Shown here piece after piece: positions 8,348 to 16,639 of a stretch of DNA of 18,043 bases (position 1 is its first letter; each line of letters starts with the position of its first letter). The stretch is from Spirogloea muscicola (taxonomy: Eukaryota; Streptophyta; Zygnematophyceae; Spirogloeales; Spirogloeaceae), in the NCBI GenBank assembly GCA_009602725.1, contig WELB01000005.1, positions 528,380 to 546,422 on the forward strand, given 5' to 3'. Made by a program: the position numbers and the translations under genes. The notes below the pieces were generated by a model that worked only from the letters and a program-made list of their open reading frames with translations, searched no databases and was not told the DNA's origin.

Positions 8348-8455
8348 GAGTTCGCTTACTGCTGTCTCAGTCCTTAGCACTCCGACTCCTTGAGACCTTG
8401 TCCATTCTTTTGGGCTGGCCTCTCCCAGCCACCACTTAATCTGGCCGCGCTTGCT
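7728..8455 (+). mobile_element. Longest retroelement copy (type 2): RLE-encoding 3' part plus complete 3' UTR
   Basis: It is inserted into the minus copy between CACCGCGCC (7719-7727) and CGCCTGCGGG (8456-8465). The uninterrupted site elsewhere (17001-17016) reads CACAGCGCCTGCGGGA, so CGCC may be a 4-bp target duplication. The insert starts inside the coding region, right before GTHDLLRN, and ends with the type-2 3' UTR. The hairpin is GGCTGG (8413-8418) / CCAGCC (8425-8430) and the end is GCGCTTGCT. Confidence 0.8.
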
Positions 8456-8640
8456 CGCCTGCGGGACACAGCGCGCCGTGCAAGCCTGGCCAACAGGTCG
8501 AGCCAGTGGGATCCGAGAGCCCCATGCACGTCCACAGCCAGGGGGACGAACTCGTCGGCAGCCGGGTGGTCGGCGTGTTTGGCCGCCTTGCTGCGAGCGG
8601 CCTTTGCCGCAGCGTGGCCAGCCCGCGAGGCAGAAAGCCC

Positions 8641-8883
8641 CCGGCTCCAATGCTGCCGGCTCCCTCGCTCGGGTATTTCGAAAGAGACTGGCGGTCTCGC
8701 TCCAGCGTTCCTTGGCTCATGCGGTCCACACGCGCGCTGGCCGCGCTATGGCCGCTGCCTCAGGGTCTCGGTATTGTGCCGCTTTTCCTGCCCTTCGTAC
8801 TTCCCCTGGCCCCTTCTCGTCCTTTGTTCATTCTTTTCTGGGCTGGCTTTTTCCAGCCCCTATCCTCAATGGGCGAGCCCTTC
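8641..8883 (+). mobile_element. Type-1 retroelement copy with internal deletion
   Basis: The coding part gives NAAGSLARVFRKRLAVSLQR and HAVHTRAGRAMAAASGSR, then jumps into the 3' UTR (CTTCCCCTGGCCCCTTCTCG). The final codons, stop and start of the 3' UTR, roughly 90 bp judged against 11790-12065, are missing. The perfect hairpin GGGCTGG (8840-8846), CTTTTT loop, CCAGCCC (8853-8859) and the ATGGGCGAGCCCTTC box follow. Confidence 0.75.
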
Positions 8884-8913
8884 CCTTTGTTCATTCTTTT
8901 CTGGGCTGGCTTT
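8821..8913 (+). repeat. Exact 30-bp direct repeat over the 3' hairpin start
   Basis: Bases 8821-8850 and 8884-8913 are identical (CCTTTGTTCATTCTTTTCTG then GGCTGGCTTT). The second copy stops inside the hairpin loop and runs directly into the coding part of the next copy. Confidence 0.85.
8840..8859 (+). ncRNA. Conserved 3'-UTR stem-loop of the retroelement (best type-1 example)
   Basis: A 7-bp perfect stem GGGCTGG/CCAGCCC closes a CTTTTT loop. It recurs in nearly every copy about 15-40 nt before the 3' end. In LINEs, 3'-terminal hairpins are often the structure recognised by the reverse transcriptase; that role here is inference. Confidence 0.55.
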
Positions 8914-9343
8914 CCTCTTCCCGCTCGCCATCGATACGCACGGGGCGCTGGGCGCTCGGTGGCTCGAGCTGCTCAACCAGCTCTCTCGTCACGCCATTGC
9001 CCGCCGCTTCCATGGGGAGCCGGTGGACTCCCATGCAGCAGGGCCGCTAGCGCAGGTGTACGCATGCGCTTGGCCGTCTCGCTGCAGAGGTCTATGGCCC
9101 GCGCGCTGCACCTGCGTGCAGGCAGAGCCCTCGCTGCTGCCTCTGGCTCTGGCCAGGGGACCCGCTTCCAGGAACCCAGTCTCTCTGACCTGAGTTTGCT
9201 TAGCAGGGGTTACTGAGTGCTTCGTAGCTGCCTAGTTTCTTTTCTGTGCTTGTTGTTCTTTGTACTTCCCCTGGCCACATCTCGTCCTTTGTTCATTCTT
9301 TTTCCAGCCCCTATCCTCAATGGGCGAGCCCTTCTCTCTTTTC
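8914..9343 (+). pseudogene. Retroelement copy (type 1), frameshifted, hairpin arm deleted
   Basis: Starts at PLAIDTHGALGARWLELLNQ, then VDSHAAGPLAQV. One base is missing at about 9061 (TACGCATGCG where the other copies have TACCGCATGCG), shifting frame before MRLAVSLQRSMARALHLRAG and SLSDLSLLSRGY with stop TGA 9214-9216. In the 3' UTR the 5' arm of the hairpin is deleted: CATTCTTTTTCCAGCCCC joins across T-runs. The box ATGGGCGAGCCCTTC remains. Confidence 0.75.
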
Positions 9344-9528
9344 CTGCTTCGAGTTATTCTGATTTGCTGTTGCTCACTCGTGGATACTGAGCATCCATCT
9401 GCATCATTTCGTGTCTTGGTGTGTAGTTCTGTCTTTCTCGACACCTCTTTTCTTTGGCTTTGGACATTGTCTTCTTTTTGAGTTGGCTTTGCCAGCCACT
9501 CTTCTCTATGGGCGAGCACTTTCTTCTT
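9344..9528 (+). mobile_element. Type-4 retroelement 3' end with last codons
   Basis: It begins with codons for a SYSDLLLLTRGY-like end (here with Asp-Thr replacing Gly at TGGATACTGA), then a type-4 3' UTR. The hairpin is partly relaxed: GTTGGC TTT GCCAGC with one G-T pair. It ends with ATGGGCGAGCACTTTCTTCTT. It follows the previous copy tail-to-head. Confidence 0.75.
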
Positions 9529-9546
9529 AATGTACATCACCCGCTG

Positions 9547-9990
9547 CTAAGCTGTCCCGCTCAGTAAACACGAGTCAGCACATAGTTCGCTAACTAATGC
9601 CCGAATAATGGACGGCAATCGACAAGCTCTTGAGCTACCAGCTGAGGCTCGACCAGCTTTCTGATGCAACGCATGAGCCTGAGCTCGCTGCAGGCAAGCT
9701 GACACTTGACGCCGCAAGAATGACAAGCAGGCTGCCGGCATTCCCATCTGAGCTGGAAGCATATCCTCACGTCGAGTATATCCCAGACTTGCAACATGCT
9801 CAAGTAGGGTATGGAAGCGAGGACCCATGCAGCCGAAAGTGTCAATTGCAGCTGTTAAGAGGTGATCCCTGCGGGGGTAGTCAGAGAAGTGTAGGAGCTT
9901 TCTCTGCTGCACCTCCCAACGCGTGGCCAACAACGTAAGTCGGTGCGGAACTCTTGTACGCCTCCGTCACAACCACATCATCTGAAGGCG
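9547..9990 (-). pseudogene. Highly diverged relative of the same RLE C-terminal domain
   Basis: The minus frame 9933-9547 encodes RKLLHFSDYPRRDHLLTAAI then DTFGCMGPRFHTLLEHVASLG, FLRRQVSACLQRAQAHALHQK and AGRA, ending at SELCADSCLLSGTA. This follows the family's KERKYSDHP..FIPLAVDVHGAFG..RMRLAVSLQRS..HLRAGRA..SDLHLLTRGY block by block, with low identity. Upstream, in another frame, DDVVVTEAYKSS resembles ADVVTTDSLDS, so at least one frameshift is present. It is probably an old copy or a separate subfamily. Confidence 0.6.
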
Positions 9991-10334
9991 GGACTTCTGA
10001 AGTTCGCATCTCTGCAGAATGAATAACAGAGAGAAGGCGCGCGGTGCGCATGTAATGGAAAGGGAGGCCAATTCTAGCCTTACAAAAGTCCTGTTAACGG
10101 GGTAATGAGCTGGCTAAGGGTGACACTAACATCCCCGAGTGAGCACATGCATGTCTGACAAGCTAAGCTGAGGAGCCAAACCACCACCATGGGAGCCATT
10201 AGCCTGGGCTAATACACGCCCAACACGCTGGTGTATCGCGAGTGCCTGACAGCGCTGTAGACTCAATAAAAGCTGCATTCAATAGCATGCAATGGTGGCT
10301 TGCAGGACGCTAAATTGCCCTAAGCTACCAAACG
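9991..10334. other. Unassigned spacer
   Basis: No gene, tRNA or clear repeat is recognised. Composition is less GC-rich than the host genes. Confidence 0.3.
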
Positions 10335-10601
10335 AGCAACCGCTTTTCCAATGTAAGGCTATGGCTGTGAGCGAACGGTTCTGTGAGAGGCCAGCCCAAA
10401 CGAATGCATATGGTCTGAACGAAACAGCTCTACCAATGTAAGGCAATGGCTGTAAGAAGAAGTGGCTCTCCCAGAAAAGGAAAAGGAGTGGCTCTCCCAA
10501 TGAGGGCAAGGGCTGTGAATAGCCAGCCCGAAAGGGAATTGACAAGGTTCGAAGGGGCCAGAAAGAACAGCGCTTCCAAATTGACTGGTGGCTGTGAGAA
10601 A
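10335..10601 (-). mobile_element. Five short retroelement 3' ends in tandem
   Basis: Successive minus-oriented fragments without coding sequence: 10335-10420 (CCAATGTAAGG then GTGAGAGGCCAGCCC), 10421-10456 (ACCAATGTAAGGCAATGGCT), 10457-10480 (AAGAAGTGGCTCTCCCAG), 10485-10562 (type 3 with GGGCTGTGAATAGCCAGCCC) and 10563-10601 (type-2-like AAATTGACTGGTGGCTGTGA). Each is the terminal 25-85 bp of a 3' UTR. Confidence 0.7.
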
Positions 10602-10866
10602 GAGATTGCTCGCCCATAGAAAAAGAGGGGCTAGCAAAGCCAGCCCAGAAAAGAATGGACAATATCCAAAGGCCACAAAAGGAGCCGAAATAGAAATGCT
10701 ACACACCAGGACACAAAATGATGCAGATGGATGCTCAGTATTCACGAGTGAGCAGCAGCAAGTCAGAATAATTCGAAGCTGGGAAAGAGGCACTCCCCGT
10801 AGAACCTGAGGCAGCAGCCATAGCGCGGCCGGCGCGCGTGTGGACTGCGTGAGCCAGAGAGCGCTG
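10602..10866 (-). mobile_element. Type-4 retroelement copy with C-terminal codons
   Basis: From ATTGCTCGCCCAT through the hairpin and GAATGGACAATATCC to the stop, then coding (minus) QRSLAHAVHTRAGRAMAAAS and NYSDLLLLTREY. It is 5'-truncated at QRS. Confidence 0.8.
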
Positions 10867-11063
10867 GAAGAAGAAGTGGCTCTCCCAATGGGGGCAAGGG
10901 CTGTGAGAAGCCAGCCCGAAAAGAATTGACAAGGTTCGAAGGGGCCAAACTACGAGCTAAGCAGCGACTGTGGGGCCTGAAGAGGCTATGGCAGAAGGGG
11001 GGAGGATGGACCACTCAGTACTTGCGAGTAAGGAGCCTCACATCCGACAGACTAGCTGCCGGA
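10867..11063 (-). mobile_element. Type-3 retroelement copy, 3' UTR and last codons
   Basis: AAGAAGAAGTGGCTCTCCCA tail, hairpin CAGCCC/GGGCTG region, GGTTCGAAGGGGCC, then the TACTGAG stop context and the last codons (LSDVRLL-type end), truncated at the CCGGCAGC codons. Confidence 0.8.
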
Positions 11064-11276
11064 AGAAGGCCTCGCCCATTGACGGGCTGGAAAAAACCAG
11101 CCCAAAAAGAAATGAACAAAGGACGAGAAGGGGCCAGGGGAAGCACTAAGAAAAACAAGCACAATGAGAAAGTAAGCAGCTACGAAGCACTCAGTAACCC
11201 CTGCTAAGCAGCCTCAGGTCAGAGCGCTGGAACGAGACCGCCAGCCTCATGCGAAATACCTGGGCGAGGGAGCCGT
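11064..11276 (-). mobile_element. Type-1 retroelement copy with internal coding deletion
   Basis: Contains the perfect hairpin GGGCTGG (11084-11090), AAAAAA, CCAGCCC (11097-11103) on the plus strand. The coding part joins SLAQVFRMRLAVSFQRS directly to DLRLLSRGY, deleting the about 30 residues normally between them. Confidence 0.8.
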
Positions 11277-11369
11277 CTGTGAGAGGCCAGCCCAAAAGTG
11301 GACAAGGTCTGGAGGAGCCGGATGGCGTAAAAGGCAAGACACTCACTGCTAAGCCGGCAGCAAGGGAAG
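11277..11369 (-). mobile_element. Type-2 retroelement 3' UTR fragment
   Basis: TGTGAGAGGCCAGCCCAAAA, GACAAGGTCTGGAGGAGCCG and CTCACTGCTAAG match the type-2 3' UTR. There is no coding part. Confidence 0.7.
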
Positions 11370-11609
11370 CGCGGCCAGATTTGACTGGTGGCTGTGAGAG
11401 GCCAGCCCAAAGGAATGGACAAAGTCTGAAGGAGCCGGATGGAGCAGAAAGCAAGGTACTAAGTGCTAAGACAGCAGCAAGGGGACTGTCAGTCACCTCT
11501 AGTCAGTAGATGCAAGTCGGAATAGCTAGCAGGCGGATAGACGTCGCCCTGACGGAAGCCGGAGCCCCCGCCAAAGCGCGGCCTGCGCGCAAGTGAACCG
11601 CGAAGGCAA
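11370..11609 (-). mobile_element. Type-2 retroelement copy, frameshifted C-terminus
   Basis: GCGGCCAGATTTGACTGGTG end, hairpin, GGAGCCGGATGG, then coding (minus) that reads FAVHLRAGRAL before a frameshift; the SDLHLLTRG end is in a different frame. 5'-truncated. Confidence 0.75.
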
Positions 11610-11651
11610 GAAGAAGAAGGGCTCGCCCATTGAGGATAGGGGCTGGAAAGA
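11610..11651 (-). mobile_element. 42-bp type-1 tail-only insertion
   Basis: AAGAAGAAGGGCTCGCCCAT then TGAGGATAGGGGCTGG: only the CTT tail, the box and the 3' arm of the hairpin are present. Confidence 0.65.
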
Positions 11652-11995
11652 GAAGTGCGCGCCCATAGAGAAGAGGGGCTGGCAAAGCCAGCCCAAAAAA
11701 GAATGGACAATGTCCAAGCCAAAGAAAGAGGAGCCGGAAGAAGGACTACACTACAAAACACTGCAGAACACAGAGACGATTCAGAGGGAAGCTCAGTACC
11801 CACGAGTGAGCAACATCAGGTCTGAGTAGCTCGCTGCAGGGAAAGAGGCACTCCGCCGAGACCCAGAGGCGGCGGCCATAGCACGGCCTGCTCGCGTGTG
11901 GACGGCGTGGGCAAGGGAGCGTTGAAGCGATACGGCCAGGCGCATGCGGAAGACTTGTGCGAGCGAACCGGCGGCGTTGAAGCCGGGCATCGCCT
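11652..11995 (-). mobile_element. Type-4 retroelement copy, C-terminus open
   Basis: GCGCCCATAGAGAAGAGGGG, the hairpin GGCTGGC/GCCAGCC, GAATGGACAATGTCC, then coding (minus) GFNAAGSLAQVFRMRLAVSL, HAVHTRAGRAMAAASGSRR and SYSDLMLLTRGY with TGA. No frame break is seen in the retained part. Confidence 0.8.
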
Positions 11996-12370
11996 CTGGA
12001 AAGAGCCAGCCCAAGAAAAGAATGAACAAAGGACGAGAAGGGGCCAGGGGAAGCACTAAGAAGTACAAGCACAAAAAGAAACTAGGCAGCTACGAAGCAC
12101 TCAGCAACCCCTGCTAAGCAGCCTCAAGTCAGAGAGATTGGGTTCCTGGAAGCGGGTCCCCTGGCCAGAGCCAGAGGCAGCAGCGATGGCTCTGCCGGCA
12201 CACAGGTGCAGCGCGCGGTCCATAGACCTCTGCCGCGAGATGGAAAGCAAGGGACTGCGGCAAAAAAATGGCCAAGCGCATCCGGAAGACTTGAGCGAGG
12301 GACCCGGCGACATTGAAGCCAGGCTGCTCGCTCTGCAGGGGGCTCTCAGTAACCGCGTAAGTGCAAGTCA
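11996..12370 (-). mobile_element. Type-1 retroelement copy with coding rearrangement
   Basis: The 3' UTR starts inside the hairpin (GAAAGAGCCAGCCCAAG), so its own tail and box are missing. The coding part (minus) reads QPGFNVAGSLAQVFRMRLA, then a short duplication/frameshift near 12225-12270, then RSMDRALHLCAGRAIAAASG and LSDLRLLSRG ending GC before TGA. Confidence 0.75.
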
Positions 12371-12830
12371 CGAGTAATACAGAATTGGGGTAGGATGGAT
12401 GGATGGGAGAGGCCAGCCCAAAGAAGAAGCAGCTGCGGCCAGATTAACTGGTGGCCGGGAGAGGCCAGCCCAAAGGAGTGTACGAAGAAATTGCTCGCCC
12501 AGAGAGAAGAATCTTCGTGTATTTGAAACAAACAAAGGCCAAATGGTCAAGTACAAAGGGAAGCACATCTTAACAGAAGGATGGACTATATTCAAAAGCC
12601 AAAAAAGGTGCCGAAAAGGAAAATCTACTCGACTAGACACGAGATGATGCAGATAGAAGCTCAGTATCCACGAGGTCTGAAACGGGCCGGGAGGCGCAAA
12701 GAGCACGAAAGTCATCGCCTTGACTTCTGAGAGTAGACGCTGAATAACCTGTAGTCAGCAAGTGCATATCAAAATATCTCGAGGGTGGAAATGCGTCGTC
12801 CTGACGGCAAGTACCATGAATGATGGTCAA
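12371..12830 (-). mobile_element. Cluster of diverged 3' ends (two type-2 hairpins, one type-4 UTR, one C-terminus)
   Basis: GGGAGAGGCCAGCCCA occurs at 12405-12420 and again at 12458-12473, the second following AAGAAGAAGCAGCTGCGGCC. A type-4-like 3' UTR runs from TTGCTCGCCCAG (12491) to CTCAGTATCCACGAG (12660-12674). A further minus coding end, CRQDDAFPPS then DMHLLTTGY, lies at about 12745-12820. Confidence 0.65.
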
Positions 12831-12966
12831 TCAGTAACCCCGAGTAAGCAGTCGCAAGTTAGAAAGACTAGCCGCTGGAAAGCAGTCCCCTTGACGATAG
12901 CCAGAGGCAGCAGCTAGAGCACGCCCAGCTTGCAAATGTGCAAGGCGTGGGCCAAGGACCGCTGAA
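12831..12966 (-). mobile_element. Retroelement C-terminal codons, last copy of the array
   Basis: CAGTAACCCCGAGTAAGCAG resembles the stop region of type-1 copies. GACGATAGCCAGAGGCAGCA and GCAAGGCGTGGGCCAAGGAC match the AAASG and QRS..AHAL coding segments of the other copies. It ends abruptly at 12966. Confidence 0.7.
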
Positions 12967-14413
12967 GTCACTTCACTGCTTCTGACGATCCGACAAGTAC
13001 ACACTACATCGGCGCCGCTCTCTCAGTATGTAGTACATGTAGATGCAAGCCATGGTGGGTGCCATTTCGCATCTCTGTGAAAGCTACAACCGCCCAACTC
13101 GGTGCTTGAGCCCGACATGAGAGGTACGAGGAAAAGTGGCTCTGCCAGTTGGAGCAAAAACCAGTATTGCAGGTACGAGCGACTTCGAGGTAAAGACTTT
13201 GGGGCTACGAATTAAGAAGGATGATGGCGCTTGCCCAGCAACGTGTGAGCACCATTGACGGCCAAAATCATTGTGGTCAAGTTCTGGATCTATGATAGAT
13301 GTGTCAAAGGGCAGCTAGTGCTTGCCAAAGAGGACACGGCGACCTCAATTAGATCCTCGCGATTTTACTGCTAGGATCTCAGGCACCTTAAGTCTTGAAT
13401 CCCACCCCGCAAGTGGCCGTTGGCTATGTGAAGTCAACCAGCTCAACGTCGTCCAGCGCCGGTGTTTGTCGAGATGCAAAAGTAGGAGGAAGGAAGGGAC
13501 ATAGCATCCACAGATGCTCAGGGCAGAGCTGCAATGCCGTCCACGATAAGCTCATCTGTTGTCCTGAGCAATGTGCTTCTCTGACATACATTGCGTGCTA
13601 GAGTTGCGCCCATGTTGCAGCGCCTGAGGTTGATAACCCGCCATTGAGGATATACTACATTGAGCTGATTTCCTCGACGCCAGTGGGCCTTGGCCACTAG
13701 CGTCGGCACCTACCGCAACTTGTCTGAGCTGATGGGTCTAATTGCTTCCAGCACGCGTCTGCAGCCTTCGAGTAACCCAATTTGGATCATGCAGCACGCT
13801 GACAATGGCAACAAGCAGGCACACCAGCACATTGTTGCAAACATTCTAACACCATGCTGTGGCACCGGTGCCAAGTGCAGGTTGAGTGGAAATTGATGAC
13901 CACGTTGCCTGCACCTGTGCCACAAGGCGAGGAGCTGCCACCCGCACCTAGCTGGGATTTGCAGAGAGCTTTGCAGCCACCAATGACTGAGGGCTCCTCA
14001 TGAGCACCCCGGCCGCAAGCACAAGTCTGGCTGCTGCAGTGTGTGCAAGTCAGAGTCGAGGTTGGCAGCTCTAGCAGAGCCGGCCTATCCCACAGCATAC
14101 CACGCTGCTACCAGTTGGCACACCTTTGCAATAGTGGGTCACAATCTGCTTTGGAGATAAGAGACTAGAATCTGGACATCCATTAGCTTAGGCCTAGATG
14201 CGTGTTTGTACATGCTGCCAAGCGCCGCTCTGAGAGCTCGGCGGCACCTGAGCAGAGAGGCCACTATGCGGACACAAGCCCCATGGCTGCTGCCTTCTAA
14301 GAGCGTAGCCAGACCCGAAGCAGCCAAGCCAGGCTGCCAGGCGGATGGCTCTGAGCCTACCCTGCTGTCCATCGGACTTAAACTACAAGCTAACTGCGGC
14401 ACCACACTGTGGA
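12967..14413. other. Intergenic region, no gene recognised
   Basis: Only short open frames without domains are seen. A weak relic of a type-3 tail (AAAAGTGGCTCTGCCAGTTG) lies at about 13133-13152. A diverged inverted pair at 13412-13462 and 13640-13698 shares AGTGGCC and CAGCTCAA(C/T)GT blocks. The 3' UTR of the CRAL-TRIO gene should occupy the right end. Confidence 0.4.
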
Positions 14414-16380
14414 CTACACCTGGGACGGTACGGTGGCAGTGCCAGCGCCACCTTCGGCCATGAGTTCAGCAGGAGTCCCCCCCTCGATTGACCCCGTGGC
14501 CACGGCCTCGGGCATTGCACCGGCGCCGGAGGCAATGGTGGCGGGTTTTGCTGCCTCCTCCACGAGGTCCCCTGCGGCCGGCATCTTGGCAGCTTCAGCA
14601 ACAGCATCCCCCTCAGCACCCTCGGCGACTGCCAGGTCGCTGACGCCGCCGCCACGGGTGAACTTCCCAGACAGCATGCGTGTCAGCGACTTGGCACCCT
14701 TGGCGACGCTTGCGACGCCGCGTGCGCTCTGCTTCGCCATGCTTCCGAAGAACTCCGCGCCTGCATTCTGCCCGCCGCCGGCCGGGCCATCCAGTGCGGC
14801 GTCAAACGCCGCTACGTGCGGCGGCACCTCGAATGCATGTGCATCAACCTCACCGCCGCTTGCTGCCTCCAGCTCCGACTGCACCATGGCCACAGAAGGA
14901 GTAAGCATAGCCTCCTGCCGGCGCAGAGCGTCACACTCTTGTCAGGTGGCTGGTGGCTGCCTGACTCACCAGGCGGTTGGTGTGTACAACCTTCTTGTAT
15001 GCCTTCCTGCTGATGAACGGCTTCATTGCCTTGAATAGCAGCTGGCAGAAGCAGCCGCCACCGCACAGAACCATAGCTTTCACAGCAGTCAGATCTCATG
15101 GTTTTGATATTACAATTTCTGCGCATACGTCTGCTGTATACTGCTGTTGGTTTGTATCTAATATTCTGCATACCGACATACTACACGGAGTCTCGGATTC
15201 ATAGACAGTGAGGCGCTGCCAGCATGGCCTGTGCTTGACCAAGAGCAGTATGAGAGCCCCCGTCAGACAATCATGGCACTAGCGGAAAAAGCGTGGCATT
15301 GAATCTTACGGTGCCAAAGAACGTGGGGTGGACGAGCACGACACGCTTGACATTCTTCTTGTATGCACGTGGCAGGCCGCGATACACCTTGAGACACCAC
15401 CACGTTGGGACCTGCACCCTTGCCACCGCCACGCCGGGCTGCTGTCACGGCCACTGACACCAGCTCTGCGCCTCATGCTGGCGAGGAGGATCATAGCTAA
15501 CAATTTGGCGAGAAAAGCCCAATCACGCACCGGCTTTGCCTTGTCGTCGCCATCCACCGACTTGGGTGACATGAGGAAGAGCAGGACATAGTCGCCACCC
15601 TCCACCACCGGCTCCATGCACTCTGCGACCACCGCCGCCAGTGTCATCGAGTTCAGTACCGACGCTGCCTTGGCAGCAGCCGCCACCTTGCCAGACATGG
15701 ATGAATAAGCGGTTGAGGCCAGGCGGTGGCTCTCACCCCTGATGTGCGTCAGCGCGGCAAGGCGGAAGCTGGGCGCCGGGATACAGCTGGCATCGATGAC
15801 CACTGCGTCGACCGCAGCAATCGGGCGCATCGCCATCAGCTTTGCAGCGGCAGTGGCACTGGCAGCCAACTCTGGCGACTGGCGATAATCAGGCAGTGTT
15901 ATGGGCAGTTATCAAGAAAACATTATCTTATGTTAATTGCGCCGCCGGCTCACCGATGGGGCGGCCGCAGTTGTCAGGCCCGTCAACGTGGATGAGCCCC
16001 CGCAACGCCGCCGCCGTCTCCGCGCTCGGCTCCACCTGCCGCCGCAGCCGGGCCTCCGGCCCCGTGATCAATTCCGTTGTCTAAAGTCCGCTAGCAATGC
16101 AGCAATGCAGAGAAAGTGGCCACCAAGCCTTGATGAGAGCGCTCAGTAGATGGCCACGATGGCCACCGCCAAATTAGCGGCGGCAACGCGAAATTAGCTG
16201 TGGCTGCGGCGGCACCTGCTCCTCTTGCTCGTCTGGCGGCGGCTCGACGAGGTCGTCCGGCGCCGCCACGGCCGCCAGCCCCTCGCGCTCGTCTTCCTCG
16301 TCGTCCTCGCCCCCGGCGGCCGGCAGCGGCGGCGGCGGCGGCGGCGGGCGAGCCCCAGTGGGCGTTTCGAAACGAAGCAA
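14414..16380 (-). CDS. Divergent CRAL-TRIO (Sec14-like / BNIP2-type) domain protein, 7 exons, N-terminus unresolved
   Basis: Predicted exons (minus): 16380-16216 (5' limit arbitrary), 16080-15954, 15802-15737, 15664-15531, 15411-15310, 15041-14970, 14914-14414. All are GT-AG and in phase, about 388 residues. Exon 1 is Pro-rich and acidic (PPPPPPP, EDDEEDERE) and has no in-frame ATG, so the start lies in an upstream exon or the frame is wrong there. LIHVDGPDNCGRPIVVIDAS spans intron 2; EPVVEGGDYVLLFL comes next. VPTWWCLKVYRGLPRAYKKN, VKRVVLVHPTFF and LLFKAMKPFISRKAYKKV are the diagnostic end of the CRAL_TRIO_2 fold. The C-terminal 165 residues are low-complexity Ala/Gly with MAKQSARGVASVAKGAKSL. 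Such domains bind lipids or small GTPase regulators; the ligand is unknown. The 72-nt intron 15736-15665 is also open and in frame, so it could be retained. Confidence 0.75.
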
Positions 16381-16401
16381 CGGCCGGGACGAGGAGGAGA
16401 A

Positions 16402-16448
16402 CGACCGGCGCCGGTCGCGACCGGTGTAGACCAGTTGGACAACCGGTC
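16402..16448. promoter_or_regulatory. ACCGGT-type palindrome cluster upstream of the CRAL-TRIO gene
   Basis: A perfect 16-bp palindrome CGACCGGCGCCGGTCG (16402-16417) is followed by GACCGGT (16419-16425) and, after 16 bp, ACCGGTC (16442-16448). If the first exon is shorter or differently spliced, this would be promoter or 5' UTR. Confidence 0.35.
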
Positions 16449-16639
16449 GGGAGCCAGGCCCGGTCAGACATCCATCCGCCCACCCCGCTCAACGCCGGGA
16501 CCTCCAAACGGTGTAACACGTGGCGCGTTTGTTACTTGGCTTTCACTGGTGCAGGTCAACGGCAGTCAACCTAAGCGCCGAGCACGTCAGCCGCAACGAC
16601 AGCCACAAGCGAGAACAGAAGTAACCTTTCTGCTGTCCA

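Larger units (their letters stand above)
7445..8645 (-). pseudogene. Retroelement copy (type 3), minus; split by two later insertions
   Basis: The two parts, 7445-7727 and 8456-8645, together match the minus copy at 16780-17205. The coding part (minus) retains the KAAKHADHP, DEFVPLAVDVHGALG, AGSWAQVYRMRLSVSLQRS, HALHLRAGRALAAASGF and LSDVRLLARNY blocks. It is interrupted between 7728 and 8455 by a plus-oriented copy and, at its stop codon, by a 31-bp piece (7491-7521). The second insertion removes the TGA and would add the 11 residues RAGAARLTGD-type tail before a new stop. Its own 3' UTR is lost beyond the CTTCAG point, where the foldback begins. Confidence 0.75.

Noticed and set aside
8390-9193. 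A 267-codon plus-strand frame
   Set aside because: It runs through several retroelement copies in differing orientations and through their 3' UTRs, so it is a chance fusion.
10335-12966. CRISPR array, suggested by repeated short palindromic units
   Set aside because: Unit lengths and spacers vary widely, the units are retroelement 3' ends with coding sequence attached, and the setting is eukaryotic.
16091-16519. ATG-started 142-codon frame as first exon of the CRAL-TRIO gene
   Set aside because: It is in a different frame from the exon that splices cleanly into the domain, and it reads as Ala/Gly/Arg repeats.
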